From CAIZGX01 sp044349305 (lineage in GTDB: Bacteria > Bacteroidota > Bacteroidia > Flavobacteriales_D > Sanyastnellaceae): a stretch of DNA of 64,000 bases. The position numbers were made by a program, and so were the translations under genes. Below are positions 51,207 to 60,616 of the stretch, one piece after another; position 1 is the stretch's first letter; every line of letters begins with the position of its first letter. Below the pieces are notes generated by a model. That model searched no databases. It saw only the letters and a list, made by a program, of their open reading frames with translations, and was not told where the DNA came from. Location: assembly GCA_044349305.1 (NCBI GenBank), contig JBIKRF010000003.1:10698-74697 (forward strand), given 5' to 3'.

Positions 51207-52295
51207 ATGAGTGTTTCAAAAGCAGCAATTTTAGAGGCGTTAGCGAACGTGCAAGAACCAGATTTGAAGAAGGACATTGTGACCTTGAATCTAGTCAAGA
51301 TTATTCGCGCAGAGGGGAATGAGATTGAGTTGGAAGTAAAAGTGAGTAATCCTGCAATGCATGCCAAACAACGCATGCGTGAGGCTTGTGTCTTCGCTAT
51401 TCAACGCGTGTTGGGAAATGAATTCGAAGTAAAGGTTCATGTAGAAGCGATAGCAGGAGATGAAAGAAGCGGTGAATTGCGCAGAATTCTCCCAGGGGTA
51501 AAACACATTATTGCTGTTGCAAGTGGAAAGGGTGGCGTAGGTAAAAGCACGGTGTCTTCCAACTTGGCTGCGGGACTTGCAGCCTTGGGACACAAAGTAG
51601 GGTTGTTAGATGCCGACATCTATGGCCCATCTGCACCAACCATGTTCGATGTTGTGTTGGAAAAGCCAAGACTTATTGAAGTGGGCGGAAAGAAAGTGAT
51701 GGCCCCTGTTGATGCGCATGGTGTTAAAGTGTTGAGCATCGGATTTTTTACAGAAGGTGATCAAGCTGTTGTTTGGCGCGGTCCTATGGCTACGAAAGCT
51801 TTGAATCAAATGATTACCGATGTTGAATGGGGAGAATTGGATTACATGATTGTTGATCTTCCTCCTGGAACGGGCGATGTTCATTTAAGTATTGTTCAAA
51901 CGTTACCAATCTCTGCAGTTGTTGTGGTGAGTACACCACAAGAGGTTGCCTTAGTTGATGCGCGTAAGGGAATAGCGATGTTTCAATTGCCGGCAGTAAA
52001 TATTCCAGTATTGGGATTGGTTGAGAATATGTCTTGGTTTACTCCCGCGGAGCTTCCAGAAAATAAGTATTTCATTTTTGGAGAAGGTGGAACGAAGCGC
52101 CTTGCAGAGAGTTTGAACCTTCCTGTTATCGGCGAAATCCCATTGATTCAAAGTATTCGTGAAGCCGGTGATGTTGGAAGGCCATCGGTTCTTCAAGACA
52201 ATACGACTGCAGCGCGCTATTGGCAAGCATTTTTAATTAACTTTGAAAAGGAATTGCGCTTGCTGCCATTCCGTAAACATGCAACCCAAGAATAA
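51207..52295 (+). CDS. Mrp/ApbC-type Fe-S cluster carrier ATPase without the CxxC
   Basis: 362 residues. The N-terminal MIP18/DUF59 domain (about 5-90; DLKKDIVTLNLVK, VKVSNPAMHAK) leads into the P-loop domain: VASGKGGVGKSTVSSNLAA (about 106-124), DADIYGPSAPTMF, VDLPPGTGDVHLS. The usual CxxC that bridges a [4Fe-4S] cluster is replaced by NMSWFTPAELPENKYFIFGE (about 272-291), with no cysteine. That replacement is familiar in Bacteroidota Mrp. It is paired with a NifU-like scaffold 1 base later. Confidence 0.92.
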   Translation: MSVSKAAILEALANVQEPDLKKDIVTLNLVKIIRAEGNEIELEVKVSNPAMHAKQRMREACVFAIQRVLGNEFEVKVHVEAIAGDERSGELRRILPGVKHIIAVASGKGGVGKSTVSSNLAAGLAALGHKVGLLDADIYGPSAPTMFDVVLEKPRLIEVGGKKVMAPVDAHGVKVLSIGFFTEGDQAVVWRGPMATKALNQMITDVEWGELDYMIVDLPPGTGDVHLSIVQTLPISAVVVVSTPQEVALVDARKGIAMFQLPAVNIPVLGLVENMSWFTPAELPENKYFIFGEGGTKRLAESLNLPVIGEIPLIQSIREAGDVGRPSVLQDNTTAARYWQAFLINFEKELRLLPFRKHATQE

Positions 52296-52296
52296 T

Positions 52297-52563
52297 ATGT
52301 TACAAGATTCATTGTTTCAACGTGTGAACGAAGCGCTTAATTCCATTAGACCTTATTTGGAAGCAGACGGAGGAGGAATTGAGTTGAAGGAAGTGACTCC
52401 TGAAATGACAGTCTTAGTTGAATTGAAAGGCGCTTGCACGAGCTGCAACAAATCGCACATGACCATGAAGGCTGGTGTTGAAGCGGCGATCAAATCTGCA
52501 GTTCCTGAAATTAAAACCGTGGTTGCAATGTCTCAAGAAATTGAAGAACCAACTACGTTATAA
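52297..52563 (+). CDS. NifU C-terminal-domain scaffold protein
   Basis: 88 residues from ATG 52297 (MLQDSLFQRVNEALNSIRPY); the frame is open further back but overlaps mrp. The domain has the Fe-S binding CxxC in KGACTSCNKS (Cys47, Cys50), YLEADGGGIELKEV and MTMKAGVEAAIKSAVPEI. It carries a labile [4Fe-4S] cluster for transfer and sits with the Mrp carrier. Its last codons share TTATAA with the opposing ABC-F gene. Confidence 0.93.
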   Translation: MLQDSLFQRVNEALNSIRPYLEADGGGIELKEVTPEMTVLVELKGACTSCNKSHMTMKAGVEAAIKSAVPEIKTVVAMSQEIEEPTTL

Positions 52564-54177
52564 CCCGTAGTAATTCTTTCTTGTTTCTTTTACTTGGTCA
52601 TTTGACAAATACTCGTCGTAAGACATTCTTTTATCGATTACTCCTTTCGGTGTAATTTCAATAATTCTATTTGCTACTGTTTCAGTAAACTCGTGGTCAT
52701 GTGAAGTGAAAAGCGCATTGTGCTTCCAATCTTTCATGGCGTTGTTGAATGCAGTGATAGACTCGAGGTCTAAGTGATTTGTAGGTTCATCTAGCATTAG
52801 GCAGTTGCCATTAGCGAGCATCATGCGAGAGACCATGCAGCGTACTTTTTCTCCTCCAGAAAGAACAGAACATTTCTTCATTACTTCTTCGCCGCTGAAC
52901 AACATTTTTCCTAAGAATCCGCGAACGTATGTTTCGTCTTTGTCAACTGAAAACTGGCGCAGCCAATCGATAAGATTGTCGTCAGATTTAAAGAAGTCTT
53001 CGTTGTTGTTCGGAAGGTATGCTGTGGTAATTGTGCTACCCCATTCAACCGTTCCTGTAGTTGGTTCTTCCAAGTTATTGATGATTTGAAAGAAGGAAGT
53101 GATAGCAGTGTGGTCCTTTGAAAGAATGGCTACTTTATCTCCTTTGATAAGCGTGAATTCAACATCTTTGAATTGCACACTTCCATCTGGATTTACTTTC
53201 GATAAATTCTCAACGCGTAAGATTTGATCTCCACAATCGCGTTCAGGTTTGAAGATAATACCTGGATATTTTCTTGTGCTGGGTTGAATGTTATCGATAA
53301 CAAGCTTATCTAATAATTTCTTGCGGCTTGTTGCTTGTCTCGATTTGGAAGCATTCGCACTGAAGCGCTCAACGAAGTCTTGCAACTCTTTGCGCTTGTC
53401 TTCCATCTTCTTGTTTTGGTCGCTTCTTTGACGCGCAGCCAATTGACTACTCTCGTACCAGAACGAATAGTTACCTGTATACAGTTGAATCTTGCTGAAG
53501 TCGATGTCAACGATGTTTGTGCACACGGCATCTAAAAAGTGACGGTCATGCGATACAACAATAACTGTATTTTGAAAATCAGCTAAGAAGTTTTCCAACC
53601 AAGAAATGGTCTCAACGTCCAAGTCATTCGTAGGCTCATCGAGCAATAAGATTTCAGGATTCCCGAAAAGCGCTTGCGCTAGCAATACACGAACTTTTTC
53701 TTTACCGCTAAGGGTATGAACCAATTCGTTATGCAAGTGATCCGCAATGCCCAGATTACTGAGAAGTTGTGCAGCATCACTTTCTGCATTCCAGCCGTCC
53801 ATTTCAGCAAAAATGTTTTCCAGCTCGGCAGCTTTCACACCGTCAGCATCAGAAAAATCTTCCTTTGCGTAGATGGCATCTTTTTCTTGCATCACATCCA
53901 TAAGCTTGCGGTTTCCCATAAGCACGGTTTGCAACACAGGAACTTGGTCGAATTCAAAGTGGTTTTGTTTCAACACGCTCATACGCACACCAGCGTCCAT
54001 GACAACCTTTCCGGTGGTAGGATCAATTTCTCCTGAAAGGATTTTCAGAAAAGTAGATTTCCCGGCACCGTTCGCGCCAATAACACCGTAGCAGTGCCCC
54101 GGTGTGAATTTGAGATTTACTTCTTCGAATAATGCTCGTTTTCCGTAACGAAGCGAAAGGTTGTTTACTGATAGCAC
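52558..54177 (-). CDS. ABC-F ATPase, YbiT-like, degenerate second Walker A
   Basis: 539 residues from a GTG at 54177. Two fused ABC domains without membrane parts, a translation factor family acting at the ribosomal E site. Domain 1: GVIGANGAGKSTFLKIL (34-50), signature LSGKEKVRVLLAQALF, Walker B ILLLDEPTNDLD. A linker with RQRSDQNKKMEDKRKEL follows. Domain 2: the Walker A position reads AILSKDHTAITSFFQII, lacking the P-loop lysine, while signature VLSGGEKVRC and Walker B MLDEPTNHLD are kept. TATCTTTG (54198-54205) lies upstream. Confidence 0.93.
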   Translation of the reverse strand: MLSVNNLSLRYGKRALFEEVNLKFTPGHCYGVIGANGAGKSTFLKILSGEIDPTTGKVVMDAGVRMSVLKQNHFEFDQVPVLQTVLMGNRKLMDVMQEKDAIYAKEDFSDADGVKAAELENIFAEMDGWNAESDAAQLLSNLGIADHLHNELVHTLSGKEKVRVLLAQALFGNPEILLLDEPTNDLDVETISWLENFLADFQNTVIVVSHDRHFLDAVCTNIVDIDFSKIQLYTGNYSFWYESSQLAARQRSDQNKKMEDKRKELQDFVERFSANASKSRQATSRKKLLDKLVIDNIQPSTRKYPGIIFKPERDCGDQILRVENLSKVNPDGSVQFKDVEFTLIKGDKVAILSKDHTAITSFFQIINNLEEPTTGTVEWGSTITTAYLPNNNEDFFKSDDNLIDWLRQFSVDKDETYVRGFLGKMLFSGEEVMKKCSVLSGGEKVRCMVSRMMLANGNCLMLDEPTNHLDLESITAFNNAMKDWKHNALFTSHDHEFTETVANRIIEITPKGVIDKRMSYDEYLSNDQVKETRKNYYGL

Positions 54178-54197
54178 GGCGTATAATTTTAGCGGTG

Positions 54198-54205
54198 CAA
54201 AGATA
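54198..54205 (-). promoter_or_regulatory. -7 element TATCTTTG of the ABC-F gene
   Basis: Exact consensus on the minus strand, 20 bases before GTG 54177. No clear -33 element. Confidence 0.5.
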
Positions 54206-54222
54206 GTCTTATTTTCGGAGTG

Positions 54223-56502
54223 TTATTTTTTTAGTTTCTTCGGTTTGGAAGTCATTTCAAATTCGAGAACTCCGCCTTGAACTAAATCTAAATGTGAGAT
54301 TTGAAGTCCGATTTCTTTGTTGTTCCACTTCACTGATTGCACATAAATGTTTTTTTCGTTCAGTTTGCTGGCTTTGATTAGTATAGTCTTTCCATTTTCC
54401 AACTGAACGATTGCCTCGTTTACCAGAGGAGAGCCGAGGTCGTAATTGACACTTCCCGGGCAGGTTGGATAAATACCGAGCGCAGAAAAGACATACCAGG
54501 CAGACATCTGACCCGCATCATCATTTCCACATAAACCATTCGTTTCGTTGGTGTAGAATTTATTCGCAATAGCATGCACACGTTCCTGCGTTTTCCATGG
54601 TGAAGAAGTGTAGTTGTACAAATAGGGCACGTGATGACTCGGCTCGTTTCCATGAACGTAGTTTCCCATAATTCCGTCGCGCGTAATGTCTTCGTTCTTT
54701 TCAATGTATTTGTCTTCCAAGTGCATCGTGAACAAGGAATCGAGATGCTCTTCAAATCTTTTCTTTCCACCCATTAATTCAATCATAGTTGGAATGGCAT
54801 GTGGAATGTACAAACTGAAATTCCAAGAGTTTCCTTCGATGAAGCCTTGTCCATGTGTGTCGAGCGGATCAAACGGTTTCTTCCATTCCCCATTGCTGAG
54901 TTTCGGTTGTGTAAAACCAGTCTTTGAATTGAAAACATTCCGGTACGATTCTGATCGCATGAAGTATTTGGCGTAACCCATGGTCACTTCCGATTTGTTT
55001 GTGAGTGAAGAGAGTTGCGCAATGCACCAATCGTCGTAGGCGTATTCGAGCGTTTTGCTTACCGAAACTCCCGATTTGTCTTCAGGTACAAAACCAATTT
55101 CAATGTAGTCTTTCAACCCTTCAAAATAATCGACACTTGCCGTTTGATCGCACGCTTTGTATGCCTCTTTCAAATTGAAATTGCCAACTTGTTTCACAGC
55201 AGCATCAGCAATAACAGACACCGCATGATAGCCAGTCATGCACCAATTCTCATTGGCGTAATGACTCCAAACCGGTAACATGTGATGCACACTTTGTTTC
55301 TGATGTGCTAGCATGGAGTGAATCATGTGGTTGTTTCTTGTTGGCTGAATGAGGTTGAACAACGGATGCAGTGCGCGGTAGGTGTCCCAAAGCGAAAAGA
55401 CGGTGTAATTTTCAAATCCTTCGGAATTGTGAATGTTCTGATCAAGCCCTTTGTAATTTCCGTCTACATCTTCATACAAAACAGGAGACAGGCAGGTGTG
55501 ATATAGTGCAGTGTAGAAAACGGATTCTTTGTTTTTATCAGGAATTTGAATCGATATTTTTTCAAGTTCTTTTTCCCATTTCGCTTGCGTTTCTTTTTTC
55601 GTTAAATCGAAATTCCAATGTGGAATTTCCGCTCGAAGATTTTTCAAAGCGCCTTCTGTGCTGGTGTTCGAAAGGGCCCATTTGATTTGCAGTGGGTTTT
55701 CACTTTTTTCGAATTCCAATAACATTCGAATTTCTTTTCCTGCAGCTTCAGGAAAATTTTTCGATTGATTGAATTTGCGGTAGAAGCCTTTGTAGTCTTG
55801 CTCGCTGAGGTTTGCGGTTGTGTAATTTGAAATGGGTTGAGAAAAGGCAGCTGCAAAATAAACTGTTCGTGTTTTCGCCCAACCGCTTGTTATACGATAC
55901 CCTGTGATGAGCGAATCATTTTCAACGCGAATGAAAGTCCAGACATTTTTCCCATCGTAATTGTAAATGTTGTAGGTGAAATCTAAAACGACTTCTGGAT
56001 TTTCATTTTTTGGAAATGTGTATCTGTGAAATCCCACGCGATCAGAGGCTGTGAGCTCGGCAAGAATTTTATGATCATCGAGCATTACACTGTAAAAACC
56101 AGGAAGTGCTTTTTCATTTTTATGTTGAAAGGAAGACTGAAAGTTTTCTGCTTTCAAATCGACGTTTCCTGTTGTGGGCATCACAAGGAAGTCTCCTAAA
56201 TCGGAATGTCCGGTTCCGGAAAAATGCGTGTGCGCAAATCCTTGTATAACTGAATCTTGGTATTGGTATCCCGCGCAGTAGTTATAGACTTCGCCGTTGT
56301 ACTCGCGTTTCTCGTTGAAGAAATTAGCGCGTTTCGTTTCAGGAGAAAGTTGCACCATTCCAAAAGGTGCGGTTGCTCCCGGAAAGGTGTGGCCCATTTT
56401 ATTGGTGCCAATAAACACATTGACTTTTTCAATCAGTTGGCCCGAACAAAAATTGGCGAAAGCAACCAATGATGCGAATGTTAAGAGGCGCATCTTTTTC
56501 AT
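54223..56502 (-). CDS. GH92 alpha-1,2-mannosidase-like glycosidase
   Basis: 759 residues with a signal peptide (MKKMRLLTFASLVAFANFCSGQ). Family marks: NVFIGTNKMGHTFPGATAPFG near the N-terminus, HFSGTGHSDLGDFLVMP, YTVFSLWDTYRALHPL, and the catalytic-site GNEPSHHVPYLYN then CGNDDAGQMSAWYVFSALGIYP (in parts). GH92 enzymes trim mannose from glycans with calcium. It is the last gene of a minus operon, one base after the prolyl oligopeptidase stop. Probably periplasmic or exported. Confidence 0.93.
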   Translation of the reverse strand: MKKMRLLTFASLVAFANFCSGQLIEKVNVFIGTNKMGHTFPGATAPFGMVQLSPETKRANFFNEKREYNGEVYNYCAGYQYQDSVIQGFAHTHFSGTGHSDLGDFLVMPTTGNVDLKAENFQSSFQHKNEKALPGFYSVMLDDHKILAELTASDRVGFHRYTFPKNENPEVVLDFTYNIYNYDGKNVWTFIRVENDSLITGYRITSGWAKTRTVYFAAAFSQPISNYTTANLSEQDYKGFYRKFNQSKNFPEAAGKEIRMLLEFEKSENPLQIKWALSNTSTEGALKNLRAEIPHWNFDLTKKETQAKWEKELEKISIQIPDKNKESVFYTALYHTCLSPVLYEDVDGNYKGLDQNIHNSEGFENYTVFSLWDTYRALHPLFNLIQPTRNNHMIHSMLAHQKQSVHHMLPVWSHYANENWCMTGYHAVSVIADAAVKQVGNFNLKEAYKACDQTASVDYFEGLKDYIEIGFVPEDKSGVSVSKTLEYAYDDWCIAQLSSLTNKSEVTMGYAKYFMRSESYRNVFNSKTGFTQPKLSNGEWKKPFDPLDTHGQGFIEGNSWNFSLYIPHAIPTMIELMGGKKRFEEHLDSLFTMHLEDKYIEKNEDITRDGIMGNYVHGNEPSHHVPYLYNYTSSPWKTQERVHAIANKFYTNETNGLCGNDDAGQMSAWYVFSALGIYPTCPGSVNYDLGSPLVNEAIVQLENGKTILIKASKLNEKNIYVQSVKWNNKEIGLQISHLDLVQGGVLEFEMTSKPKKLKK

Positions 56503-56503
56503 T

Positions 56504-58636
56504 TTATTTCAAGGAATAATTGTGTCCAACGTTTTTAAAGAAGAAGGTCCACTTGTCGGTTTGTTCTGCAATGATTTGTTCTGTGCTTTTTCCTGCACCA
56601 TGTCCTGCGCTTGTTTCAATGCGAATAAGGGCAGGTCTTTCGTTCGTTGTGCATTCTTGGAGCATTGCAGCGAATTTGAAGCTGTGTGCTGGAACCACAC
56701 GATCGTCGTGGTCTGCAGTCATGACCATGGTAGCGGGATAATTCGTGTTGGGTTTCAAGTTGTGATAAGGCGAATAGCCTTTCAGATAGTTGAACATTTG
56801 CTCCGATTCATCGGCGCTTCCGTATTCCGGAATCCAACCTTTTCCAACAGTGAAGTGATGGTAGCGAAGCATGTCTAAAACTCCAACAGCAGGAAAAGCA
56901 ACAGCGAATTTTTCGGGATGTTGCGTCATGCAAGCGCCCACTAATAAACCTCCGTTTGAACCTCCTTCAATTCCTAATTTTTGTGTTGAAGAGTATTTGT
57001 TGTCGATGAGATAATCGGCGCAAGCCAAGAAATCGTCGAAGACGTTTTGCTTGTTGTAAAGCATTCCGCCTTTGTGCCAGTTCTCTCCAAACTCGCCGCC
57101 CCCGCGAAGATTCGCCATGGCGAATACGCCGCCTTGTTCGAGCAGTATTAAGCGTGAAGAAGAGAATGAAGGCGTTAATGAAATATTGAATCCACCGTAT
57201 CCGTAGAGCAGTGTTGGATTATTTCCATCTAACACAAGTCCTTTTTTATGAACGAGAAAGAGAGGGACTTGTGTTCCGTCTTTCGACGTTACGAGCACTT
57301 GTTTGCTTTCGTAGTCGTTCATGTTGAAATCGACCGAAGGTCTGTGATATTCACCGTAGGTAAGATCTTCAACGTTGAATGAATAGATGACACCCGGATA
57401 GGTGAACGAAGTGAAGGTGAAGTAACACTTCTTGTCTTGACGCTTGCCTGAGAATCCGCTTGCAGTGCCGGTTCCATCGGGAAGCGTTATTTTCTTGATG
57501 TTCTTTCCTTCATAGTCACAGGCTTCAATTTCGGTGTTGGCCATGTTGAGGTAATGAAGGAATAATTTTCCACCGCAGGTGGAAACACCTTCCAACAAAC
57601 GCTTGTCTTCGGGAATGATGGTCTTCCAATTTTTAGGATTCGGATCAGCCGGATTCACTTTTACCAATCGGTAGTTTGGCGCATCGACATCTGTATGAAC
57701 AATGAGTTCGCCGTCAATAGCCACTTCCACCACGGAACTGTGATGACTTAAGTCTGTGAAGAGAGGAATGAAATTCATTCCGCCGTTTGCAATGTCTTTG
57801 TAATAGACAGCGTAGCCATCAGTTCCAGGAGCAGAAGTGATAAAGAGGTAGCGCTTGTCTTCGCTTAATCCTGCATTGTTGTAGTAGGTCGGATTGTTTT
57901 TGTCTTCGTAAACAAGTTTGTCAGAATCTTGATTTGTGCCTAGGATGTGATAATAGACCGCATGATTCATGTTGTTCCCACTTAGGACTTCTCCTGCAGC
58001 GGGGGCAGGATAGCGGCTGTAGAAGAATCCGTTTCCAAACCAGGAAGCGCCACTAAATTTCACCCATTCAATTGGGGCTTCAACCTCTTCTCCGGTTTCA
58101 ATGTTGAAAATATGAATGTTGCTCCAATCGCTACCAGCCTTGCTAACCGCCACTGCCATTAAGGTGTGATCGTCGTTCGAGTCGAGTAAACTGTATGTTG
58201 TAAGTCCTTTCGGATCTAATGCATTCGGATCAATAAAAACTTTTTCAGCACCGCGCATACCTTTCTTCACATAGCAAACCGCTTGCGGTTGCAGCCCGGT
58301 ATTCTTCCAGAAAAAATAATAATCGCCATGTTTATCGGGAGCACTTACTTTTTCAAAATTGAAAATGGAAGTGTAGCGCTCTCGAATCTCGTTGCGCATT
58401 TTTTCTCCGCTTAAATATTTTTCTGTAAGTGCTTGCTCATCATTCACCCATTGCAAGGTGCGTGCGCTTCCGTCGTCTTCAAGTCCGTAAAAAGGATCAT
58501 TCACTTTGGTGCCAAAGAATCCGAAAGTGGTGTCTTGAATGTTTTTGTTTTGGGGTTTTTGAATTTGCATAATAGCGTTTTCTTGTTTGCACGCAACGAG
58601 AGAAGTGAGGCATGCAATTGCGATGATTTTTTTCAT
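56504..58636 (-). CDS. Prolyl oligopeptidase family lipoprotein, S9A
   Basis: 710 residues from ATG 58636 (MKKIIAIACLTSLVACKQ, lipobox Cys16), one base after the MFS stop; a TTG 12 bases earlier overlaps that gene. Residues 25-430 form the seven-blade propeller, and the C-terminal hydrolase has the nucleophile in IEGGSNGGLLVGACM (near 560), the Asp in TADHDDRVVPAHS and the His in ETSAGHGAGKS. It cleaves short peptides after proline. Propeller gating restricts it to small substrates. Envelope location by lipoprotein signal. Confidence 0.94.
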   Translation of the reverse strand: MKKIIAIACLTSLVACKQENAIMQIQKPQNKNIQDTTFGFFGTKVNDPFYGLEDDGSARTLQWVNDEQALTEKYLSGEKMRNEIRERYTSIFNFEKVSAPDKHGDYYFFWKNTGLQPQAVCYVKKGMRGAEKVFIDPNALDPKGLTTYSLLDSNDDHTLMAVAVSKAGSDWSNIHIFNIETGEEVEAPIEWVKFSGASWFGNGFFYSRYPAPAAGEVLSGNNMNHAVYYHILGTNQDSDKLVYEDKNNPTYYNNAGLSEDKRYLFITSAPGTDGYAVYYKDIANGGMNFIPLFTDLSHHSSVVEVAIDGELIVHTDVDAPNYRLVKVNPADPNPKNWKTIIPEDKRLLEGVSTCGGKLFLHYLNMANTEIEACDYEGKNIKKITLPDGTGTASGFSGKRQDKKCYFTFTSFTYPGVIYSFNVEDLTYGEYHRPSVDFNMNDYESKQVLVTSKDGTQVPLFLVHKKGLVLDGNNPTLLYGYGGFNISLTPSFSSSRLILLEQGGVFAMANLRGGGEFGENWHKGGMLYNKQNVFDDFLACADYLIDNKYSSTQKLGIEGGSNGGLLVGACMTQHPEKFAVAFPAVGVLDMLRYHHFTVGKGWIPEYGSADESEQMFNYLKGYSPYHNLKPNTNYPATMVMTADHDDRVVPAHSFKFAAMLQECTTNERPALIRIETSAGHGAGKSTEQIIAEQTDKWTFFFKNVGHNYSLK

Positions 58637-58637
58637 T

Positions 58638-59882
58638 TTATTCTTCAATGAAGTTGAGGTTTTTTCCGAATGTTTCCGGCAAGTAGGCGAGGGCTATTGC
58701 CGCAATTCCTATGGTCACCCCGCCAATGATTAAAGCACTGTTGATGACTCCGAAACTAGGCTCTATGTATTTGAATGTTAAAACAATTGGAACAGTAGAT
58801 CCACGCACGAAGTTGGGAACAGTTGAGGCAACGGTGGAGCGGATGTTCGTTCCGAATTGTTCTGCTGCGTTCGAGACAAACAACACCCAGTATCCCGTTG
58901 TTGCGCCAAGCAGCGCGGCTAGCGCATAGAATGTGTTTACAGAATGGTGATGAACCAGAAGGAAGTAGAGGCTTATTATAACCGTTGTTCCAAGATAGAA
59001 GAAAATGATTTTTTTTCTGCTTTTGAGGAACTGACTAATGAATCCTGAAATGAGGTCTCCTCCAGAAAGACCGAGGTAACAAAAGATGATGCATGTTGTG
59101 GGATCAATAGTTCCTTCTACTTCTAATACCGTTGCGAATTTGTCAGAAAACTTAATTAGCAAACCAACGCAAAACCAAACGGGAAGACCGATAGCAATGC
59201 ATGACAAATAGCGTAGCGCTCTTTCTTTCGTTTTGAAAAGCATGAAGAAATTCCCGCGTTGTACTTTTTGTTTCTCCACCTTGTCGAACATCTCACTTTC
59301 GAAAGTTTGAAAACGCATGAACAAAAGCAACAACCCAAGACATCCTCCAATGATATAGGAAACCTGCCAAGATTCCAATCCAAGCATGGTGAAATGTATT
59401 TTGTGAATGCCAACAGCAGCAACGGCACCAAGGGCCCCCATGGTTACAATGATCATGGTTCCGATGCCTCGTTTTTCCTTTGACATGGATTCGTTAATGA
59501 GGGTAACTGCTGCGCCTAATTCTCCTGCCAAACCTATTCCTGTTATAAAGCGAATAATGGAGTAGGCTTCAACATTGGTAACAAAGGCATTCGCAATGTT
59601 TGCCAATGAGTAGATGAGAATAGAACCGAAGAGTATTTTTTTTCTACCGCGTTTGTCGCCTAAGATTCCCCAAATAAGTCCGCCTAAAATGATACCTGAC
59701 ATTTGCCACAGGAATAAACTGTAGTCCAGTGTTTTGATTAGGTTCTCGTCGGTAATGCCAATTCCGCGAAGGCTTTCTTTGCTTACAATGTTGAAGAGTT
59801 GGAGGTCGTATATGTCAACGAAATAACCGAGAGAGGCAACGAGAATCGTAAGGCCTAATTTTTTATCGAATGATTTTGGCAT
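58638..59882 (-). CDS. MFS transporter, sugar/acid porter type
   Basis: 414 residues with about 12 membrane spans. The first-loop MFS motif WGILGDKRGRKKILFGS and the loop-4/5 region FITGIGLAGELGAAVTLINE are clear; YLPETFGKNLNF at the end resembles metabolite:H+ and sugar porters. Substrate not evident; the operon context (peptidase and mannosidase) suggests uptake of a breakdown product, which is inference only. It follows the 2H-like gene by 11 bases. Confidence 0.9.
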   Translation of the reverse strand: MPKSFDKKLGLTILVASLGYFVDIYDLQLFNIVSKESLRGIGITDENLIKTLDYSLFLWQMSGIILGGLIWGILGDKRGRKKILFGSILIYSLANIANAFVTNVEAYSIIRFITGIGLAGELGAAVTLINESMSKEKRGIGTMIIVTMGALGAVAAVGIHKIHFTMLGLESWQVSYIIGGCLGLLLLFMRFQTFESEMFDKVEKQKVQRGNFFMLFKTKERALRYLSCIAIGLPVWFCVGLLIKFSDKFATVLEVEGTIDPTTCIIFCYLGLSGGDLISGFISQFLKSRKKIIFFYLGTTVIISLYFLLVHHHSVNTFYALAALLGATTGYWVLFVSNAAEQFGTNIRSTVASTVPNFVRGSTVPIVLTFKYIEPSFGVINSALIIGGVTIGIAAIALAYLPETFGKNLNFIEE

Positions 59883-59893
59883 AACTGCAAGAC

Positions 59894-60490
59894 TTATTTG
59901 TCCTGCAAGATAGTATTGGATTGATTACGAAGTAATCTTTGATCTTCAAGAGGGAAGAAGAATTTCTCATTCCATCCTTGTGTTGTCCATTCCATCATAG
60001 AAACGGTTTCAATGGTCCATGTTTGAGCCAATGAAAGTTGAAGTGCATCTGATTTCGCTTTGTTGAATTCAGTTAAACTCCAATTGCTGCGAGCCAATGC
60101 CACCTCGGCTTTCGGGAATTCAAAAGAAACAGGAGAATGTGCGAAGTTGTTCCATTCCAGAAGTACGTCCACGATTTTGTTTTGAATTTCTTCGAGATGA
60201 GAACTAGGCTCGGGCTGAATGGCTATTTGTTTGAAAACAGAATTGAAGACAATGTTTTTTAGCAACAAGGTGAAGCTAGGCATGTTGTTCAATGTGTTTT
60301 GTAGGGCATTACCAAGTTCAAATATTCCGTCTTCATCGGTATTGAATTGAAATGATAATGGGAGATAAACAGGCTTAACAATAGACTCGAGGTTGTCGGG
60401 AGCAAGCAGATTTGCTTGAATCGCACGAGTTTCCAATTCTTCAGGAAGACTTGGCTTAAGAGCTATAAAGTAAAAATTACTTAGGGCCAT
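59894..60490 (-). CDS. 2H-phosphoesterase-like protein without catalytic histidines
   Basis: 198 residues, cytoplasmic. The strand order and spacing recall the 2'-5' RNA ligase (2H) fold: FYFIALKPSLP at the start, KPVYLPLSFQF where the first H-x-T/S should be, FTLLLKNIVFN, a helix (HLEEIQNKIVDVLLEW), then FPKAEVALARS where a second PHITLAR-type motif should be. Both histidines and both Thr/Ser are replaced, so no phosphoesterase chemistry is expected. The match is my own pattern reading and could be wrong. It lies 12 bases after the 37-residue small ORF. Confidence 0.6.
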   Translation of the reverse strand: MALSNFYFIALKPSLPEELETRAIQANLLAPDNLESIVKPVYLPLSFQFNTDEDGIFELGNALQNTLNNMPSFTLLLKNIVFNSVFKQIAIQPEPSSHLEEIQNKIVDVLLEWNNFAHSPVSFEFPKAEVALARSNWSLTEFNKAKSDALQLSLAQTWTIETVSMMEWTTQGWNEKFFFPLEDQRLLRNQSNTILQDK

Positions 60491-60502
60491 CGTTACCCAA
60501 AG

Positions 60503-60616
60503 TTACAACCAAATAATTGTACAGACAATAAAAACAACGATTATCACTAAATAATACCAAACGTCTACAAACCAAGGGAAGTAGGCTTTATAAAATTCTT
60601 TGAATTTTGAAAACAT
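60503..60616 (-). CDS. Predicted 37-residue membrane protein (small ORF B)
   Basis: The minus strand encodes MFSKFKEFYKAYFPWFVDVW then YYLVIIVVFIVCTIIWL. The first half is basic and aromatic, and residues 20-37 form one membrane segment, so it would be a small inner-membrane protein. It starts within the stop of small ORF A (TGATG, one shared base) and stops 12 bases before the 2H-like gene. This coupling and the ordered charge/hydrophobicity pattern support coding. No family is recognised. Confidence 0.6.
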   Translation of the reverse strand: MFSKFKEFYKAYFPWFVDVWYYLVIIVVFIVCTIIWL

